Assembly (NCBI GenBank): GCA_045595745.1
Contig: JAZOBB010000043.1
Coordinates: 1-14,026, forward strand
Source: RGIG1666 sp045595745
GTDB lineage: Bacteria > Bacillota > Clostridia > UBA1381 > UBA9506
Length of the DNA: 14,026 nt
Reading direction: 5' to 3'
Shown here piece after piece: positions 13,894-14,026 of this stretch. How positions within the stretch are numbered: the first letter of the stretch is position 1; each line of letters begins with the position of its first letter. The translations under genes were made by a program, and so were the position numbers. Under the pieces are notes generated by a model. That model ran no database searches, was not told the origin of the DNA, and saw nothing but the letters and a program-made list of their open reading frames with translations.

Positions 13894-13941
13894 ACTTATG
13901 GTAAAATACCAAATATACTTATAATAGCTGAGGTTTTAAAA

Positions 13942-14026
13942 ATGTATTTTGAAGAGTTTGTGTTAGGCTCAAAAACTCAGATTGAGCCTGCAGTTATAGA
14001 TAAAAATGATATGATTGATTTTGCAA
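13942..14026 (+). CDS. MaoC-like (R)-enoyl-CoA hydratase, 3' truncated by window
   Basis: Only the first 28 codons are present and the reading frame is open to the window end. The visible N-terminus, MYFEEFVLGSKTQIEPAVID followed by KNDMIDFA, matches the usual opening of MaoC-type hot-dog-fold dehydratases (YFEDF..G......V...D...FA). These enzymes hydrate (R)-specific enoyl-CoA or related thioesters; the catalytic Asp/His motif would come later and is not seen. The ATG at 13942 has TGAGG about 9 bases upstream. A TATAAT at 13920-13925 lies too close to the ribosome site to be a convincing promoter. The assignment rests on a short stretch, so the substrate is open. Confidence 0.6.
   Translation, partial: MYFEEFVLGSKTQIEPAVIDKNDMIDFA

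Overview
The window looks like chromosomal DNA of a low-GC, anaerobic Firmicute of class Clostridia, probably an uncultured gut lineage. The pointers are a Veg-family gene, AGGAGG-type ribosome binding sites, AT-rich spacers with near-consensus sigma-A promoters, a 2-hydroxyacyl-CoA dehydratase activator-type iron-sulfur system, and palindromic intergenic repeats. No phage structural genes, transposase or CRISPR array are visible.

Layout. (1) 1-1110, minus strand: a compact Fic toxin-antitoxin module. The antitoxin, an HTH domain joined to a VbhA-like inhibitor, lies directly upstream of the Fic AMPylase. It has a perfect TTGACA-17-TATAAT promoter and a terminator at the window edge. (2) 1180-3992, minus strand: argH followed by guaA. 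The GuaA is unusual: its glutaminase domain has lost the catalytic triad and about 90 residues. (3) 4083-4447, plus strand: veg, transcribed divergently from argH. (4) 4474-5669: a cytoplasmic acetyl-esterase-like alpha/beta hydrolase (plus) converging with a small CmpB-like membrane protein (minus). (5) 5757-11775, plus strand: a probable four-gene operon encoding a CBM9-like protein, a PHP-domain phosphoesterase, a 982-residue double-ASKHA activase with a dehydratase-like C-terminal half, and a 444-residue HgdB-like protein. It ends in a palindromic repeat and a strong terminator. (6) 11830-13272, minus strand: a membrane-anchored HtrA/DegP protease, preceded by about 300 bases of intergenic sequence rich in hairpins. 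(7) 13735-13893, plus strand: tRNA-Pro(CGG) with its own promoter and terminator. (8) 13942 to the end: the start of a MaoC-like hydratase gene.

The genes are mostly independent units. The clearest functional ensemble is the activase pair at 7357-11636. Two activator-like ATPase domains in one chain can form an intramolecular pseudo-dimer around one [4Fe-4S] cluster. Two dehydratase-like halves, one fused to the activase and one encoded separately, share the DT(x)CYPA and FGC motifs. This looks like a self-contained ATP-driven low-potential electron-transfer machine of unknown substrate. The other notable points are the Fic module with a fused regulator/inhibitor, the GuaA without glutaminase, and two structured repeat regions, one with compensatory base changes.
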